NCBI RefSeq assembly: GCF_014217805.1
Contig: NZ_CP055156.1
Coordinates: forward strand, 2,424,585-2,488,584
Source of the DNA: Adhaeribacter swui
GTDB lineage: Bacteria; Bacteroidota; Bacteroidia; Cytophagales; Hymenobacteraceae
DNA: 64,000 nucleotides
Direction: 5' to 3'
Shown here piece after piece: positions 9,032 through 18,851 of the stretch. Under the pieces are notes generated by a model. That model was not told where the DNA came from. It did no database searches and saw only the letters and a program-made list of their open reading frames with translations. The translations under genes and the position numbers were made by a program. How positions within the stretch are numbered: position 1 is the first letter of the stretch; each line of letters begins with the position of its first letter.

Positions 9032-10300
9032 ATGGCATATTTATTTACTTCGGAATCGGTATCGGAAGGACATCCGGATAAGGTAGCCGATCAGATTTCC
9101 GATGCGCTCCTCGACGAATTTTTAAAACAAGATCCCCAGTCGAAGGTGGCTTGCGAAACGCTGGTAACTACTGGTTTGGTAGTATTAAGCGGCGAGGTAA
9201 AAACCAAGGCTTACGTAGATGTGCAAAAAGTAGCCCGCGATGTAATTAAAAGAATAGGCTATACTAAATCCGAGTACAAGTTTGATTCGGAAGCTTGCGG
9301 GGTTATTTCGGCCATTCACGAGCAGTCCGGCGATATTAACCAGGGCGTGGAACGGGCCAACCCCGAAGACCAGGGCGCTGGCGACCAAGGAATGATGTTT
9401 GGTTACGCCACCAACGAAACCGATACCTACATGCCTTTGGCCTTGGAGTTGTCGCATTTGCTTTTAAAAGAATTAGCGGCCATCCGGAAGGAAGGTAAAG
9501 AAATGACTTATTTGCGGCCTGATGCAAAATCGCAGGTAACCATTAAGTACAGCGATAATCACGTTCCCGAAAAGATTGACACCATCGTTATCTCTACCCA
9601 GCACGACGACTTTGCCGACGAAGCCGCAATGCTGGAAACGATTAAGAATGATGTTTTAAATATTTTAATTCCGCGGGTTAAATCTTTATTGCCTGCCCGC
9701 ACGGCTGATTTATTCGGCGCAGATATTACCTACCACATTAATCCAACGGGTAAATTTGTAATTGGCGGACCACACGGCGATACGGGCTTAACTGGTCGTA
9801 AAATTATCGTGGATACCTACGGCGGTAAAGGGGCCCATGGCGGTGGCGCTTTCTCGGGCAAGGATTCTTCTAAAGTAGACCGCTCGGCGGCTTATGCTAC
9901 CCGGCATATTGCTAAAAACTTAGTAGCGGCCGGCGTTGCCGATCAGGTATTGGTACAAGTTGCTTACGCCATAGGGGTAGCGGAGCCGGTTGGCTTATAC
10001 GTTACTACTTACGGTACTACCAACGTGAAAGATAGCCAAGGCCAGGTATTAAGCGATGGTGAAATTTCGCAAAAAGTAAGTCAGTTGTTTGATATGCGCC
10101 CGTATGGTATCGTAAAACGTTTTGGTTTACAGAACCCTATTTTCGCCGAAACCGCTGCTTATGGTCACATGGGCCGGCCAGCCGGTACCAAAAAACTGGA
10201 AGTTCAGGTAAATGGAACTACAGAAGTACGCGAATACGAAACCTTTACCTGGGAAAAACTCGATTACGTAGATCAGATTAAAACTGCCTTTAGTTTATAA
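9032..10300 (+). CDS. metK: S-adenosylmethionine synthetase
   Basis: Methionine adenosyltransferase: makes S-adenosylmethionine from methionine and ATP, cytosolic tetramer. Diagnostic motifs are [15 protein letters not shown] (ATP and Mg binding, His in GHPDK), [12 protein letters not shown] (signature 1), and [15 protein letters not shown] (signature 2, P-loop-like). It is 422 residues, close to Bacteroidota MetK lengths. The ATG start is followed at once by the conserved [15 protein letters not shown] opening, so the start is secure. A strong terminator follows. Confidence 0.99.
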   Translation: MAYLFTSESVSEGHPDKVADQISDALLDEFLKQDPQSKVACETLVTTGLVVLSGEVKTKAYVDVQKVARDVIKRIGYTKSEYKFDSEACGVISAIHEQSGDINQGVERANPEDQGAGDQGMMFGYATNETDTYMPLALELSHLLLKELAAIRKEGKEMTYLRPDAKSQVTIKYSDNHVPEKIDTIVISTQHDDFADEAAMLETIKNDVLNILIPRVKSLLPARTADLFGADITYHINPTGKFVIGGPHGDTGLTGRKIIVDTYGGKGAHGGGAFSGKDSSKVDRSAAYATRHIAKNLVAAGVADQVLVQVAYAIGVAEPVGLYVTTYGTTNVKDSQGQVLSDGEISQKVSQLFDMRPYGIVKRFGLQNPIFAETAAYGHMGRPAGTKKLEVQVNGTTEVREYETFTWEKLDYVDQIKTAFSL

Positions 10301-10322
10301 GGCTATAATACAAATTTTTAAA

Positions 10323-10355
10323 AAGAAGGCCGGTACTTGTACCGGCCTTCTTTTT
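10323..10355 (+). terminator. Rho-independent terminator after metK
   Basis: A perfect 14-bp stem (10323-10336 paired with 10339-10352, core GGCCGGTAC) with a 2-base loop and a T run. It ends metK transcription. Confidence 0.9.
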
Positions 10356-10368
10356 TATTGTAATTGAT

Positions 10369-10483
10369 GTTGTTTAGCATTCTAGAAGCAAGTAGCATTT
10401 TGTGGCGCTATCCTGTTTTGGTGGTGGGGATACCCCCAAAGGCGAATGTTGCCTCTAGTTTTAATAAATGCTAAACAGCTTTA
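10369..10483 (-). repeat. MITE-like element, copy A
   Basis: A non-coding element of about 115 bp with terminal inverted repeats: TGTTTAGCATT at the left end and AATGCTAAACAGCTT at the right. Its reverse complement matches the element at 22851-23002 through shared internal blocks (CAAAACAGGATAGCGCC, CACAAAAT, ATTCGCCTTTG). Internally it has GGGGATACCCCC, a small palindrome. No transposase is near, so it would be a non-autonomous mobile element. Confidence 0.7.
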
Positions 10484-10495
10484 CTATAAAGAAAA

Positions 10496-10795
10496 TTAGT
10501 GCGCTGTAATTTTATCCTTGTATTTTTTTAATTGCCGGGTCATCGAATCCATGGCCTTATCGGTGGCGGTTTCAAACGTATCTGCTTCTTCTTTGGTAAA
10601 CAATGTGCTGCCCGGCACAAAAAGCTTTACCTCCACAATCTTATTGGCTATTTGGTTATTATTCCCTAATTTCAGAAAAACTTCGCCTTCAACAATGCGA
10701 TCGTAAAACGTATCTAGTTTATTAATCTTTTGTTGAACAAAGTCTTGCAATTCCGCTCTGGCATCAAAATTAACAGCATTAATTTGTAATTTCAT
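10496..10795 (-). CDS. hpf: Ribosome hibernation-promoting factor (HPF/RaiA, short form)
   Basis: 99 residues with the beta-alpha-beta-beta-beta-alpha HPF/YfiA fold: MKLQINAVNFDARAELQDFV opens the fold and the C-terminal helix (ETATDKAMDSMTRQLKKYKDK) is typical. It binds the 30S subunit near the decoding centre and stabilises inactive ribosomes in slow growth. It is the short form, lacking the C-terminal dimerisation domain. Third gene of a minus-strand cluster rpsU - xer - hpf, an arrangement known from other Bacteroidota, with only 25 bp separating it from xer. Confidence 0.93.
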   Translation of the reverse strand: MKLQINAVNFDARAELQDFVQQKINKLDTFYDRIVEGEVFLKLGNNNQIANKIVEVKLFVPGSTLFTKEEADTFETATDKAMDSMTRQLKKYKDKITAH

Positions 10796-10820
10796 AGTCG
10801 ATAAATAATTAAAGTGAAAC

Positions 10821-11699
10821 TTAGGCTTTAGGGTGAGCTTTATCGAAAATCGATTTTAATTTCTCGATGGAATTATGGGTATATACCTGTGTGGCAGCCA
10901 AACTAGCATGTCCTAATAAATCTTTAATGGCGTTTAAATCAGCTCCCTTGTTTAATAAATGGGTGGCAAATGAATGGCGCAGCACATGCGGATTGGTATG
11001 TCCGGAAGTGGTGATCATGCCAATATATTTTTTAACGGTTCTATACACAAATTTTGGATAAAGCGGCACCAGTTTATTAGTAACGAGCAGCCTATTGGTA
11101 GGGTTATCCGGGAACTCACTTTTTTTCTTTTCGAGGTAAGTAGTCAGGCAGGCGAGTAGCGAATCGTTTAAGGGAATTAACCGTTCTTTATTGCCTTTGC
11201 CCAACACTTTTACCGTACGGCCCGATAAATTTAAATCTGCGTGCGAAACCCCGATGAGTTCGGACAGGCGCATGCCGGTGCCGTATAAAAATTCTAAAAT
11301 TAACTTATCGCGGTAACCGGCAAAGGAGTCTTCAAATTCAAAAGAATCCAGCAAATTATTAAAGGTATTTTCGGCCACAAAAGCCGGAAGCTTTTTAGAG
11401 GCTTTGGGTGGTTTAATCCGTAAGGTAGGATTTTTGGTAATTCGTTCTTCGCGCAGTAAAAACTTGTAGTAAGAGCGCAGGCAAGCAATTTTACGATTAA
11501 CCGTACGCGCATCTAAGTCTTTCTGCACCAGGCTTACCAGCCAGGAGCGGATAATATGAAAATCGGCTTCGGCGGCATCGGTAATCTGGTAGGTGGTTTG
11601 CAGGTAATCGGCAAACTGACCTAAATCGGTTTTGTACGAGAGTAGGGTATGCGGACTAAAACGCTTCTCGTATTGCAGGTATTTAAAAAATAATTCCAT
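10821..11699 (-). CDS. Tyrosine recombinase, XerC/XerD type
   Basis: 292 residues. N-terminal SAM-like core-binding domain (about 1-90) and C-terminal catalytic domain with all the family residues: Arg in GTGMRLSELIG, Lys in GKGNKERLIPL, HVLRHSFATHLL (His and Arg), the second His in LLGHASLAATQ, and the nucleophile Tyr in QVYTH. In this chromosomal context (next to rpsU and hpf) it is probably a housekeeping Xer recombinase acting on chromosome dimers rather than a phage integrase. XerC versus XerD cannot be decided from the sequence alone. Confidence 0.92.
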   Translation of the reverse strand: MELFFKYLQYEKRFSPHTLLSYKTDLGQFADYLQTTYQITDAAEADFHIIRSWLVSLVQKDLDARTVNRKIACLRSYYKFLLREERITKNPTLRIKPPKASKKLPAFVAENTFNNLLDSFEFEDSFAGYRDKLILEFLYGTGMRLSELIGVSHADLNLSGRTVKVLGKGNKERLIPLNDSLLACLTTYLEKKKSEFPDNPTNRLLVTNKLVPLYPKFVYRTVKKYIGMITTSGHTNPHVLRHSFATHLLNKGADLNAIKDLLGHASLAATQVYTHNSIEKLKSIFDKAHPKA

Positions 11700-11769
11700 A
11701 AATCAGTACTGAATCAGCTACGCTAATAGTAGTACTAATTTATGGAATAAATATATGGGATACGAATAG

Positions 11770-11964
11770 TTAGTAGTTTTCGTTAGCAAAAAGCTGTTGT
11801 TTGTATACAGCTCTTTCTTTTTGTTTCTTTTTGCTTACGGATGGTTTTTCAAAATAAGTTCTGGCGCGTAATTCTTTTAACACACCGGTTTTTTCGAATT
11901 TTTTCTTAAATCTCTTAAGAGCTCTGTCTACTGATTCGTTATCTTTTACGTTTACAATGATCAT
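11770..11964 (-). CDS. rpsU: 30S ribosomal protein S21
   Basis: 64 residues starting MIIVNVKDNESVDRALKRF, which is the canonical Bacteroidota S21 start; a further upstream ATG would add 15 unrelated residues, so the ATG at 11964 is chosen. Basic, helical, with the characteristic KKKFEKTGVLKELRAR segment. Component of the 30S subunit platform near the 16S 3' end. First gene of the rpsU-xer-hpf cluster. Confidence 0.98.
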   Translation of the reverse strand: MIIVNVKDNESVDRALKRFKKKFEKTGVLKELRARTYFEKPSVSKKKQKERAVYKQQLFANENY

Positions 11965-11991
11965 GTTTTGATTACTAATTTTTAGGGATTG

Positions 11992-12022
11992 CAAATTTAG
12001 ATACAACATTACTCAAAATCAA
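11992..12022 (-). promoter_or_regulatory. Promoter of rpsU (Bacteroidota -33/-7 type)
   Basis: On the minus strand TAAATTTG (11999-11992) matches TAnnTTTG, and a TTG (12022-12020) lies 20 bp further upstream, close to the normal -33/-7 spacing. The predicted start of transcription lies about 20 bp before the rpsU ATG. Confidence 0.65.
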
Positions 12023-12251
12023 GCAAAAGGTTTTATTTTTACATAATACTTTGCGCTTCCGGGTACTTAATTTTTAATAATAGTTTAAAAATAAGCAAAC
12101 ACAAGCAAAAACCTCAACTTCAAACCCTTAGTTAACTAAGCATTTCTTGTTTTACGGCAAATTACCTGCAGGCGACTTTTGAGTTAAGGTATATTTTAGT
12201 CCGGTGCATTTTTGCTTTAAGGTAACGGAGCAAAGCAAATTTTTAAAATTT

Positions 12252-13391
12252 TCACCGTAACACTTCCCGGGAAATAACCAATTTCTGAATTTCGGAGGTG
12301 CCTTCGCCAATGGTGCATAGCTTGGCATCGCGGTAATATTTTTCGGCCGGATAATCTTTGGTAAAACCGTAACCGCCCAAGATTTGTACAGCTTCGTTAG
12401 CCGCTCGTACGCTTACTTCCGACGCATAATACTTGGCCATGGCCGATTCTTTGGTTACATTTTCGCCTTGATCTTTTAAATCAGCGGCCCGGTAAGTAAG
12501 CAAAGATGCCGCAGCGATTTCGGTAGCCATATCGGCTAGCTTAAATGATATGGCCTGAAAGTTTACCAAGGGTTGATTAAACTGCTGCCGTTCCTGGGCA
12601 TAATGCAAGGCTGTTTCATACGCTCCCTGGGCAATGCCTAAACTTAGCGCAGCAATAGAAATGCGGCCCCCATCGAGTATTTTCAGGGATTGCACAAAGC
12701 CATCGCCCACTTCGCCCAAAATGTTATTCCGGTGAACCCGGCAATCTGTGAGTATAAGCTCCGTAGTTTCGGAAGCCCGCATGCCTAGTTTATTTTCTTT
12801 GCGGCCATGGGTAAAACCTTCGTGTGGTTTAGGAATAACAAAAGCCGTAGCGCCGTGCGAATCGCCAATGGCACCGGTGCGGGCTATAACCACCGCTATG
12901 TTGCTCGATTTGCCGTGCGTAATAAAATTTTTAGTGCCGTTTAGTACGTAGTAATCCCCATCCGGAACCGCAACGGTGCGCATGTTACCGGCATCAGAAC
13001 CGGTATTGGGCTCCGTTAATCCCCAAGCACCAATCCATTCGGCACTAGCTAATTTCGGTAACCATTTTTGTTTTTGATCTTCGTTGCCAAATTGTAAAAT
13101 ATGCCCGGTACACAAAGAATTATGCGCTGCCATCGATAATGCAATAGAGCCATCTGTTTTTGCTAACTCGGCAATAGCTGTTACATATTCTTTGTATTCC
13201 AAGCCAGCCCCACCATATTGCTCCGGCACTAAAACGCCCATTAAGCCTAGCTCACCTAATTTTTTAAAAATTTGCACTGGAAACTCTTGATTTTCGTCCC
13301 ATTCCATCATAAAAGGCTTTATGTGTTTTGCCCCAAACTCCCGGATGGTTTCCGCAATAAATTGTTGATTTTCGGTGAAGGTTGTTTGCAT
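12252..13391 (-). CDS. Acyl-CoA dehydrogenase
   Basis: 379 residues, FAD-dependent alpha,beta-dehydrogenase of acyl-CoA (beta-oxidation or branched-chain amino acid catabolism), cytosolic. N-terminal helical domain, then the FAD/substrate beta domain with GAWGLTEPNTGSDAGNM and the C-terminal helical domain ending YRDAKLCTIGEGTSEIQK, where the Glu of GEGTSE is the catalytic base position of the short/medium-chain group. Substrate length cannot be assigned. Single gene; a 240-bp AT-rich gap separates it from rpsU. Confidence 0.95.
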   Translation of the reverse strand: MQTTFTENQQFIAETIREFGAKHIKPFMMEWDENQEFPVQIFKKLGELGLMGVLVPEQYGGAGLEYKEYVTAIAELAKTDGSIALSMAAHNSLCTGHILQFGNEDQKQKWLPKLASAEWIGAWGLTEPNTGSDAGNMRTVAVPDGDYYVLNGTKNFITHGKSSNIAVVIARTGAIGDSHGATAFVIPKPHEGFTHGRKENKLGMRASETTELILTDCRVHRNNILGEVGDGFVQSLKILDGGRISIAALSLGIAQGAYETALHYAQERQQFNQPLVNFQAISFKLADMATEIAAASLLTYRAADLKDQGENVTKESAMAKYYASEVSVRAANEAVQILGGYGFTKDYPAEKYYRDAKLCTIGEGTSEIQKLVISREVLR

Positions 13392-13660
13392 GATGCGTTT
13401 AACTTCTTAAACTATATAAATTATGAACAAACAGGAAGCGTGCCGTAACAAGATAGCTTTAATAAAAGCAAGTAATTTAGAACAAATACTCAGGCTCCAT
13501 GGCTTGTACCCTAAAATAATCCAATGCCTTGGCTTGGTTTATATATTTGGCAAGCAGGCATAATTTAGCTTTATTTGTAAGTTATTTTAAATAAAATAAG
13601 TAGCTTGTCCGTTAATAATAACGAAAAAGCATTGCTTTCATTATTAATAAAATATAATCA

Positions 13661-14536
13661 ATGCGTATCTTCTTCCGGTTTCGTTTACATTTATATTTCA
13701 GTTTATTTTTAGCCTTTTCTCTGTTTTCCTGCCGTAGCAGCTATAATCAAAATATTATGTTTAAAACCACCGGCGACATAAACGTTGGTAAGCTAACGCA
13801 ATCTTTAGCTTCGGTGGAACGGAACTATATTATTCAACCGAACGATTATATAGATGTACGGGTATACACCAATAAAGGTGAACGTATTTTTGACCCAAAT
13901 GGAGAATTGCCTTTCGGGGCTCCGGGCGGTATTAATAACCGTAATAATCAAGGAGCTAACCGAGGTGCCCGTACGCAGCGTAGTGGGGCAGTACAAGGTA
14001 ACCAAGGTAATAATTATGGGTACTACAACAATACGGAGTTTTTGGTGCAGCACGATGGGCTTGTTAAACTGCCGATGGTGGATTATGTAAAAGTAGCGGG
14101 TTTAACGCTGCTGCAAACCGACTCGTTGTTGCAAACCCTGTATGCTACCTATTATGTAGAACCATTTGTATCTACCCACATTACCAATAACCGCATTTTT
14201 GTTTTAGGGGCGAATGGGGGTACTGTTATACAAATGACTAACGATAATATGAACTTGTTTGAAGTGTTGGCCCAGGCCGGCGGGATAACCCGCGAAGGCA
14301 AAGCGCACAATATTCGTATTATCCGGGATTATCTGGATCATGACCCTATCGTGCAGCTAGTAGATTTAAGCACCATCGACGGCATGAAAAAGGCTAGTTT
14401 GTACGTAGAACCCAACGATGTAGTGTATATTGAACCTAACCAACGGCTGTTTTTTGAATTACTACGCGACGTAACGCCTGTTATAAACACGTTTGTGGGG
14501 GTAGTTTCTACGTACTTATTAATTAAAAATTTATAA
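13661..14536 (+). CDS. Wza-like polysaccharide export lipoprotein
   Basis: 291 residues. Signal peptide with a lipobox (FSLFSCRSS, acylated Cys about residue 24), polysaccharide export domain (YIIQPNDYIDVRVYTNKGE), then an SLBB-like part (RIFVLGANGGTVIQMT ... LAQAGGITREGKAHNIRIIR), and a hydrophobic C-terminal segment (FVGVVSTYLLI). An Asn/Gly/Arg-rich low-complexity insert lies around residues 88-120. Expected to form the outer-membrane part of a capsule/exopolysaccharide translocon with the Wzc-like kinase encoded 35 bp downstream. Confidence 0.92.
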   Translation: MRIFFRFRLHLYFSLFLAFSLFSCRSSYNQNIMFKTTGDINVGKLTQSLASVERNYIIQPNDYIDVRVYTNKGERIFDPNGELPFGAPGGINNRNNQGANRGARTQRSGAVQGNQGNNYGYYNNTEFLVQHDGLVKLPMVDYVKVAGLTLLQTDSLLQTLYATYYVEPFVSTHITNNRIFVLGANGGTVIQMTNDNMNLFEVLAQAGGITREGKAHNIRIIRDYLDHDPIVQLVDLSTIDGMKKASLYVEPNDVVYIEPNQRLFFELLRDVTPVINTFVGVVSTYLLIKNL

Positions 14537-14571
14537 TATAATTGTGTTTAATAGAAATAACACAAAACTAA

Positions 14572-17007
14572 ATGGCGAATAAAGAAAGCATTGTGCTGGA
14601 GGAACTGGATAATAGCAACTATGCTTCCACGATAGAGGCAGAGGAAGAAAACCGCGGGGGAGATATTGATTTTATTATGCTGCTCAGCCTGGTCCGGAAA
14701 AGCTTAATCTGGGTAGCGCTGTTAATTGTAATGGGTTTAATCGGGGCTTTCTTATTCCTGCGTTATACCAAACCTTTATACAAATCTTCTTCTACTTTAA
14801 AAATTGATGAGGAGTCGGAAGCCGGGCGTTTAGGTTTAGACGGAACAATTGAAAACCAGCAAACTATTGCTAATTTATCTGGCGAGATTGAGATTATTAA
14901 ATCTAATTTAACGTACGAGCGCCTGCAGCAAAAACTACCCTTGGATATTAGTTATTATGCCATTGGTAATATTTTAAACGAAGAACTTTACCGGACTGCT
15001 CCTTTTGGTGTAACTTACGAAATAACCAACGAAGCTTTTTACAACGTTAAGTTTGGGGTTACTTTACTAGATGCCAACCGGTTTAATTTAACTTATCTGC
15101 AAGGAGATGAGGAAATAACAGAAGAACATAGTATTGGTAAACCGGTGCAAAAACCTGGTTTTAACTTTACCTTAAACTTACGGGTACCTTTAACTTCCGA
15201 TATATTAGCGCAACAATACTATTTTGTAATAAATAGCACCAGCGCTATCCGGCAATACCTTACTTCTAACGTAGCAGTTAATATTATTAATCTGGATGCC
15301 AGCACCGTCGAAATATCTTTCACCGATCATAATCCTTATAAGGCGCAAGAAATTGTAAATTCTATTGATTCGGTTTACCTGGAACAAAAAATTGCCCTAA
15401 AAGATATGGCTACCCGCCAGACGCTTTCTTTTCTGGATGAGCAGTTAAAAGAAACCAACGAAAATCTGGGTAACTCCGAGATTCAGATGGAGAATTTTGT
15501 AAAGCAAAATAAGACCTACGATGTGCGGGCCGACGTGACCAAACAAATGGGTAAGCTGGAAGAACTGAATAAAGAACGGGTTAACCTGCGCCTGCAAATA
15601 TCTTTACTCAACGAAATAAACCAGTTATTGGGTCGTAATACCAGTCTGGATCAGATGGTGCCTTCGCTAAAAGAATTAAACGATGAGCAGCTTACTGCCC
15701 GCATTACCCAATTGAGTAACTTGCAGTTAGATCGTAGTTTAATGATGCAATCGTACAAAACTACCACCAAAGCTTACCAACTGCTCGAAGAAGAAATTGA
15801 TTTTGCCGAAAAAGCTGTGCGTAAATTGTTAGCGCAAAATCAGATATTGCTGCAAAAAGAAGTGGATATAATTGATGGAAACATCCGGAATATTCAGCAG
15901 GAGCTTTTACAAATGCCCGGTAAAGAAACGCAACGCGCCCGGCTGCAACGGCTTTTTGACTTGCACGAAAAATTTTACCTGATGTTAATGGACAAAAAGG
16001 TAGAATTTGGCATTGCCCAGGCCGGTACAGTGCCCGATTTCCAAATATTAGCGCCTGCTTCCCGCCCCACGGCACCTATTTATCCGAGTAAATTATTGGT
16101 ATATGGCATTGGCCTGGCGGGCGGGTTGTTTTTAGGTTTAGGTTTAATTGCGGGCCGTTACTTATTGCATAATACCATAACCAGCTTACCCGAACTGGAA
16201 AGAGGCTCTCTGGCGGCTGTTTTAGGTGTTATACCGCGATATAGAAAAGAAAAACTACCGATTTCTAAATTAATTGTCGATAAAAATCCCAAATCGGCTA
16301 TTAGTGAATCTATTCGTTCGGTACGTACTAACCTGGAGTTTATATCTGCTTCAAAGAATAAACGCTTAATTTCTATTACGTCTACTATAAGCGGTGAAGG
16401 TAAAACGTTCGTGGCCGTTAACTTAGGAGCTATTATTTCGCAATCGAATCAACGGGTTATTATTCTGGATTTAGATTTACGTAAACCTAAAATTCACCAG
16501 GCTTTTAATGCCGAAAATACCAAAGGCATTAGCACCATTCTGATAGAACGGCATAATGTAGCAGAATGCATCCGGCGTACGAGCATGCCAAATCTGGACT
16601 TTATAACGGCCGGTCCAACTCCTCCAAATCCGGCCGAGCTGATTTTAAATCCCAGCTTTGACGATATGATTGAAGAGTTGTATCATTCGTACGATGTAAT
16701 TATTGTGGATACGCCACCGGCAGGTTTAGTTACCGATGGTATTTTGGTAATGCGTAAAGCCGATATTCCAATTTATATTTTGCGGGCCGGGTTTTCGAAA
16801 AAATCATTCTTGAAAAACATGAACAAGATTATGCGCATTAATAATTTTAATAAAATGTGCACAATTTTGAATGATGCGGACAGTATGGTAGCTTATGGTT
16901 ATGGCTACGGCTATAGTTATGGCTACGGTTACGGTTATTCTAATTCGTACTACGAAGATGAACAGCCGGAGAGTTTTATTACCCGTTTGAAGAAAAAATT
17001 TACCTAG
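14572..17007 (+). CDS. Polysaccharide co-polymerase / tyrosine autokinase (Wzc-like)
   Basis: 811 residues. Wzz domain with two membrane helices (about 44-64 and 509-529) around a long periplasmic coiled-coil part, then a cytoplasmic BY-kinase domain: Walker A STISGEGKTFVAVN (Lys611), Walker A' VIILDLDLRKPK, Walker B DVIIVDTPPAG. The C-terminal tail has ten tyrosines within residues 775-794, arranged as Tyr-Gly alternation; this is the autophosphorylation cluster. It controls chain length and export of the polysaccharide, countered by the phosphatase encoded 3 bp downstream. The Tyr-Gly tail is coded by near-tandem hexanucleotides. Confidence 0.95.
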   Translation: MANKESIVLEELDNSNYASTIEAEEENRGGDIDFIMLLSLVRKSLIWVALLIVMGLIGAFLFLRYTKPLYKSSSTLKIDEESEAGRLGLDGTIENQQTIANLSGEIEIIKSNLTYERLQQKLPLDISYYAIGNILNEELYRTAPFGVTYEITNEAFYNVKFGVTLLDANRFNLTYLQGDEEITEEHSIGKPVQKPGFNFTLNLRVPLTSDILAQQYYFVINSTSAIRQYLTSNVAVNIINLDASTVEISFTDHNPYKAQEIVNSIDSVYLEQKIALKDMATRQTLSFLDEQLKETNENLGNSEIQMENFVKQNKTYDVRADVTKQMGKLEELNKERVNLRLQISLLNEINQLLGRNTSLDQMVPSLKELNDEQLTARITQLSNLQLDRSLMMQSYKTTTKAYQLLEEEIDFAEKAVRKLLAQNQILLQKEVDIIDGNIRNIQQELLQMPGKETQRARLQRLFDLHEKFYLMLMDKKVEFGIAQAGTVPDFQILAPASRPTAPIYPSKLLVYGIGLAGGLFLGLGLIAGRYLLHNTITSLPELERGSLAAVLGVIPRYRKEKLPISKLIVDKNPKSAISESIRSVRTNLEFISASKNKRLISITSTISGEGKTFVAVNLGAIISQSNQRVIILDLDLRKPKIHQAFNAENTKGISTILIERHNVAECIRRTSMPNLDFITAGPTPPNPAELILNPSFDDMIEELYHSYDVIIVDTPPAGLVTDGILVMRKADIPIYILRAGFSKKSFLKNMNKIMRINNFNKMCTILNDADSMVAYGYGYGYSYGYGYGYSNSYYEDEQPESFITRLKKKFT

Positions 17008-17010
17008 CAT

Positions 17011-17766
17011 ATGGCTTCTTTCCTGAAGAGGCTGTTCCGGAGTAACGCTCCTGCACCTAAATCTGCTGATTTTTTAAATTTTTTAGGTACCGACATGCAT
17101 GCCCACCTGTTACCGGGCCTGGATGATGGCGCTGAATCTATGTCGCAAGCTTTAGCTATGGTCCGGCAAATGCAGCAACTAGGTTATCAGAAGCTTATCT
17201 TAACGCCGCACATAATGGGCGATTTTTATAAAAATACTCCCGCCGGTATTAAGGCTACCTTAACCGCCTTGCAAACTGCCGTACAGCAAGAACAAATACC
17301 CGTAGAACTTGAATGTGCTGCGGAGTATTATTTAGACGAATGGTTTGTGCAAAAAATAGAAGAAAAAGAACCTTTATTGTCTTTTGGAGCTAATTATGTA
17401 CTTATCGAAACGTCGTACATTAACGAGCCCATGCGTTTTCAGGATATTATTTTTCAGATAAAAAGTAACGGCTATAAACCAGTACTGGCTCACCCGGAAC
17501 GTTATTCGTATTTATTTAATCGCTGGAACCACCTGGTAGAGTGGCACGAAAACGAAGTATTGTTTCAAGTAAATTTAAATTCGCTAACGGGGTATTACGG
17601 TTCAGAGTCTAAGCGAATAGCCACCAAATTAGTGGAACATAAATTGATAGATTTTGTAGGAACCGATGCGCACAGCGAAAAGCACATTCAATTTCTGCAA
17701 AAATTACCCGCAACTGCTGCGTTCAAAAAATTGCAGCAGTTACCTTTGCGTAATCAAACTTTATGA
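17011..17766 (+). CDS. Tyrosine-protein phosphatase, CpsB/CapC (PHP) family
   Basis: 251 residues of the PHP metallo-phosphatase fold: metal-binding motifs TDMHAHLLPGLDDGAES, LTPHIM, LAHPERY and GTDAHSEKH are all present. It should dephosphorylate the tyrosine tail of the Wzc-like kinase encoded immediately upstream (gap 3 bp), so the two are translationally close and co-transcribed. Length matches CpsB/YwqE proteins. Confidence 0.94.
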   Translation: MASFLKRLFRSNAPAPKSADFLNFLGTDMHAHLLPGLDDGAESMSQALAMVRQMQQLGYQKLILTPHIMGDFYKNTPAGIKATLTALQTAVQQEQIPVELECAAEYYLDEWFVQKIEEKEPLLSFGANYVLIETSYINEPMRFQDIIFQIKSNGYKPVLAHPERYSYLFNRWNHLVEWHENEVLFQVNLNSLTGYYGSESKRIATKLVEHKLIDFVGTDAHSEKHIQFLQKLPATAAFKKLQQLPLRNQTL

Positions 17767-17789
17767 TTTCTCTAATTTAATTTTATTCT

Positions 17790-18770
17790 ATGGTTTTTGT
17801 TACGGGTAGCAGTGGTTTAATTGGGTCTTACCTGTTAGCACAACTATTAGAACAAGGCCACCTGGTAAAGGCTTTGGTGCGCTCCCAACCAAATAGTAAT
17901 CAGTTACAACATATTAATCTGCAATACATCGTCGGCGATATTCTGGATGTAAGCGTATTGCAACAAGCCATTGCGGATAACGATTACGTATTTCATTGTG
18001 CCGGCCTGGTGTCGTATGCGCCGCAAGATGCCGACTTATTAAAGCAAATAAATGTAGAGGGTACGGCTAATGTGGTAAATACCTGTTTAGCTCGGCAAGG
18101 GGTAAAATTATGCCACGTAAGCTCGGTAGCCGCTATTGGTCAGCAAAAAGGAGCTAGTATTCTGGACGAAACTGCCAAGTGGGACCCCAATGCCGAAGTT
18201 TCGGTATACGCCAGTTCTAAATATTTTGCCGAATTAGAAGTATGGCGCGGCGTAGCCGAAGGTTTGGCCGCTGTAATTGTGAACCCTTCGGTAATTTTGG
18301 GACCGGCCGACTGGACCCGCAGCAGCACGCAATTATTTAAATATGTATTTAACCAAAACGCCTTTTATACCGGCGGATATATTAATTTTGTAGATGTACG
18401 GGATGTAGTGGCCAGCATGTTGGCTTTAACGTTTTCGGAAATAAGCGGCGAGCGGTTTATTTTAAACGCGGGCCAGGTGGTATACAAAGATTTTTTTAAA
18501 AAAGTGGCTGATTATTTAAACCGAAAACCACCCGGTATTAAAGTGCCCGGCGCTTTAACCGAAATAATCTGGCGGTTAGAAAGTTTACGTTCTTTTTTTA
18601 CCGGCAAACGGCCTCTAATAACCAAAGATACAGCCCGTATTGCCAAAAAGAACTACTTGTACGCCAACACCAAAATATCAAAACAATTAGCTTTTACCTT
18701 TAAAACCCTCGAAGAAACCTTAAATTGGAGTTGCCAGGAGTTAAGGCTAAAATACCAGTTACCCGTATAA
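17790..18770 (+). CDS. NAD-dependent epimerase/dehydratase (extended SDR)
   Basis: 326 residues. Rossmann signature TGSSGLIGSYLLAQLL at the N-terminus, HCAGLVSYAP, a Ser in CHVSSVAAIG and the catalytic YASSK (YxxxK). Closest in appearance to extended SDRs that reduce or epimerise sugars or dihydroflavonol-like substrates. Situated 23 bp downstream of the CpsB-type gene, probably in the same transcription unit, which suggests a sugar-nucleotide role, but this is inference. Confidence 0.88.
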   Translation: MVFVTGSSGLIGSYLLAQLLEQGHLVKALVRSQPNSNQLQHINLQYIVGDILDVSVLQQAIADNDYVFHCAGLVSYAPQDADLLKQINVEGTANVVNTCLARQGVKLCHVSSVAAIGQQKGASILDETAKWDPNAEVSVYASSKYFAELEVWRGVAEGLAAVIVNPSVILGPADWTRSSTQLFKYVFNQNAFYTGGYINFVDVRDVVASMLALTFSEISGERFILNAGQVVYKDFFKKVADYLNRKPPGIKVPGALTEIIWRLESLRSFFTGKRPLITKDTARIAKKNYLYANTKISKQLAFTFKTLEETLNWSCQELRLKYQLPV

Positions 18771-18851
18771 TACTTTATTATTCTAAAACTATTTAAGTCT
18801 GCAAATTGTCATATAAGATGCATTGATATGCAGGTAAACCTATATTAGTAA

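Noticed and set aside
10821-11699. Phage integrase or mobile-element interpretation of the tyrosine recombinase
   Set aside because: Its position in the rpsU-xer-hpf cluster and the full Xer motif set favour a housekeeping recombinase; no att sites or phage genes are near.
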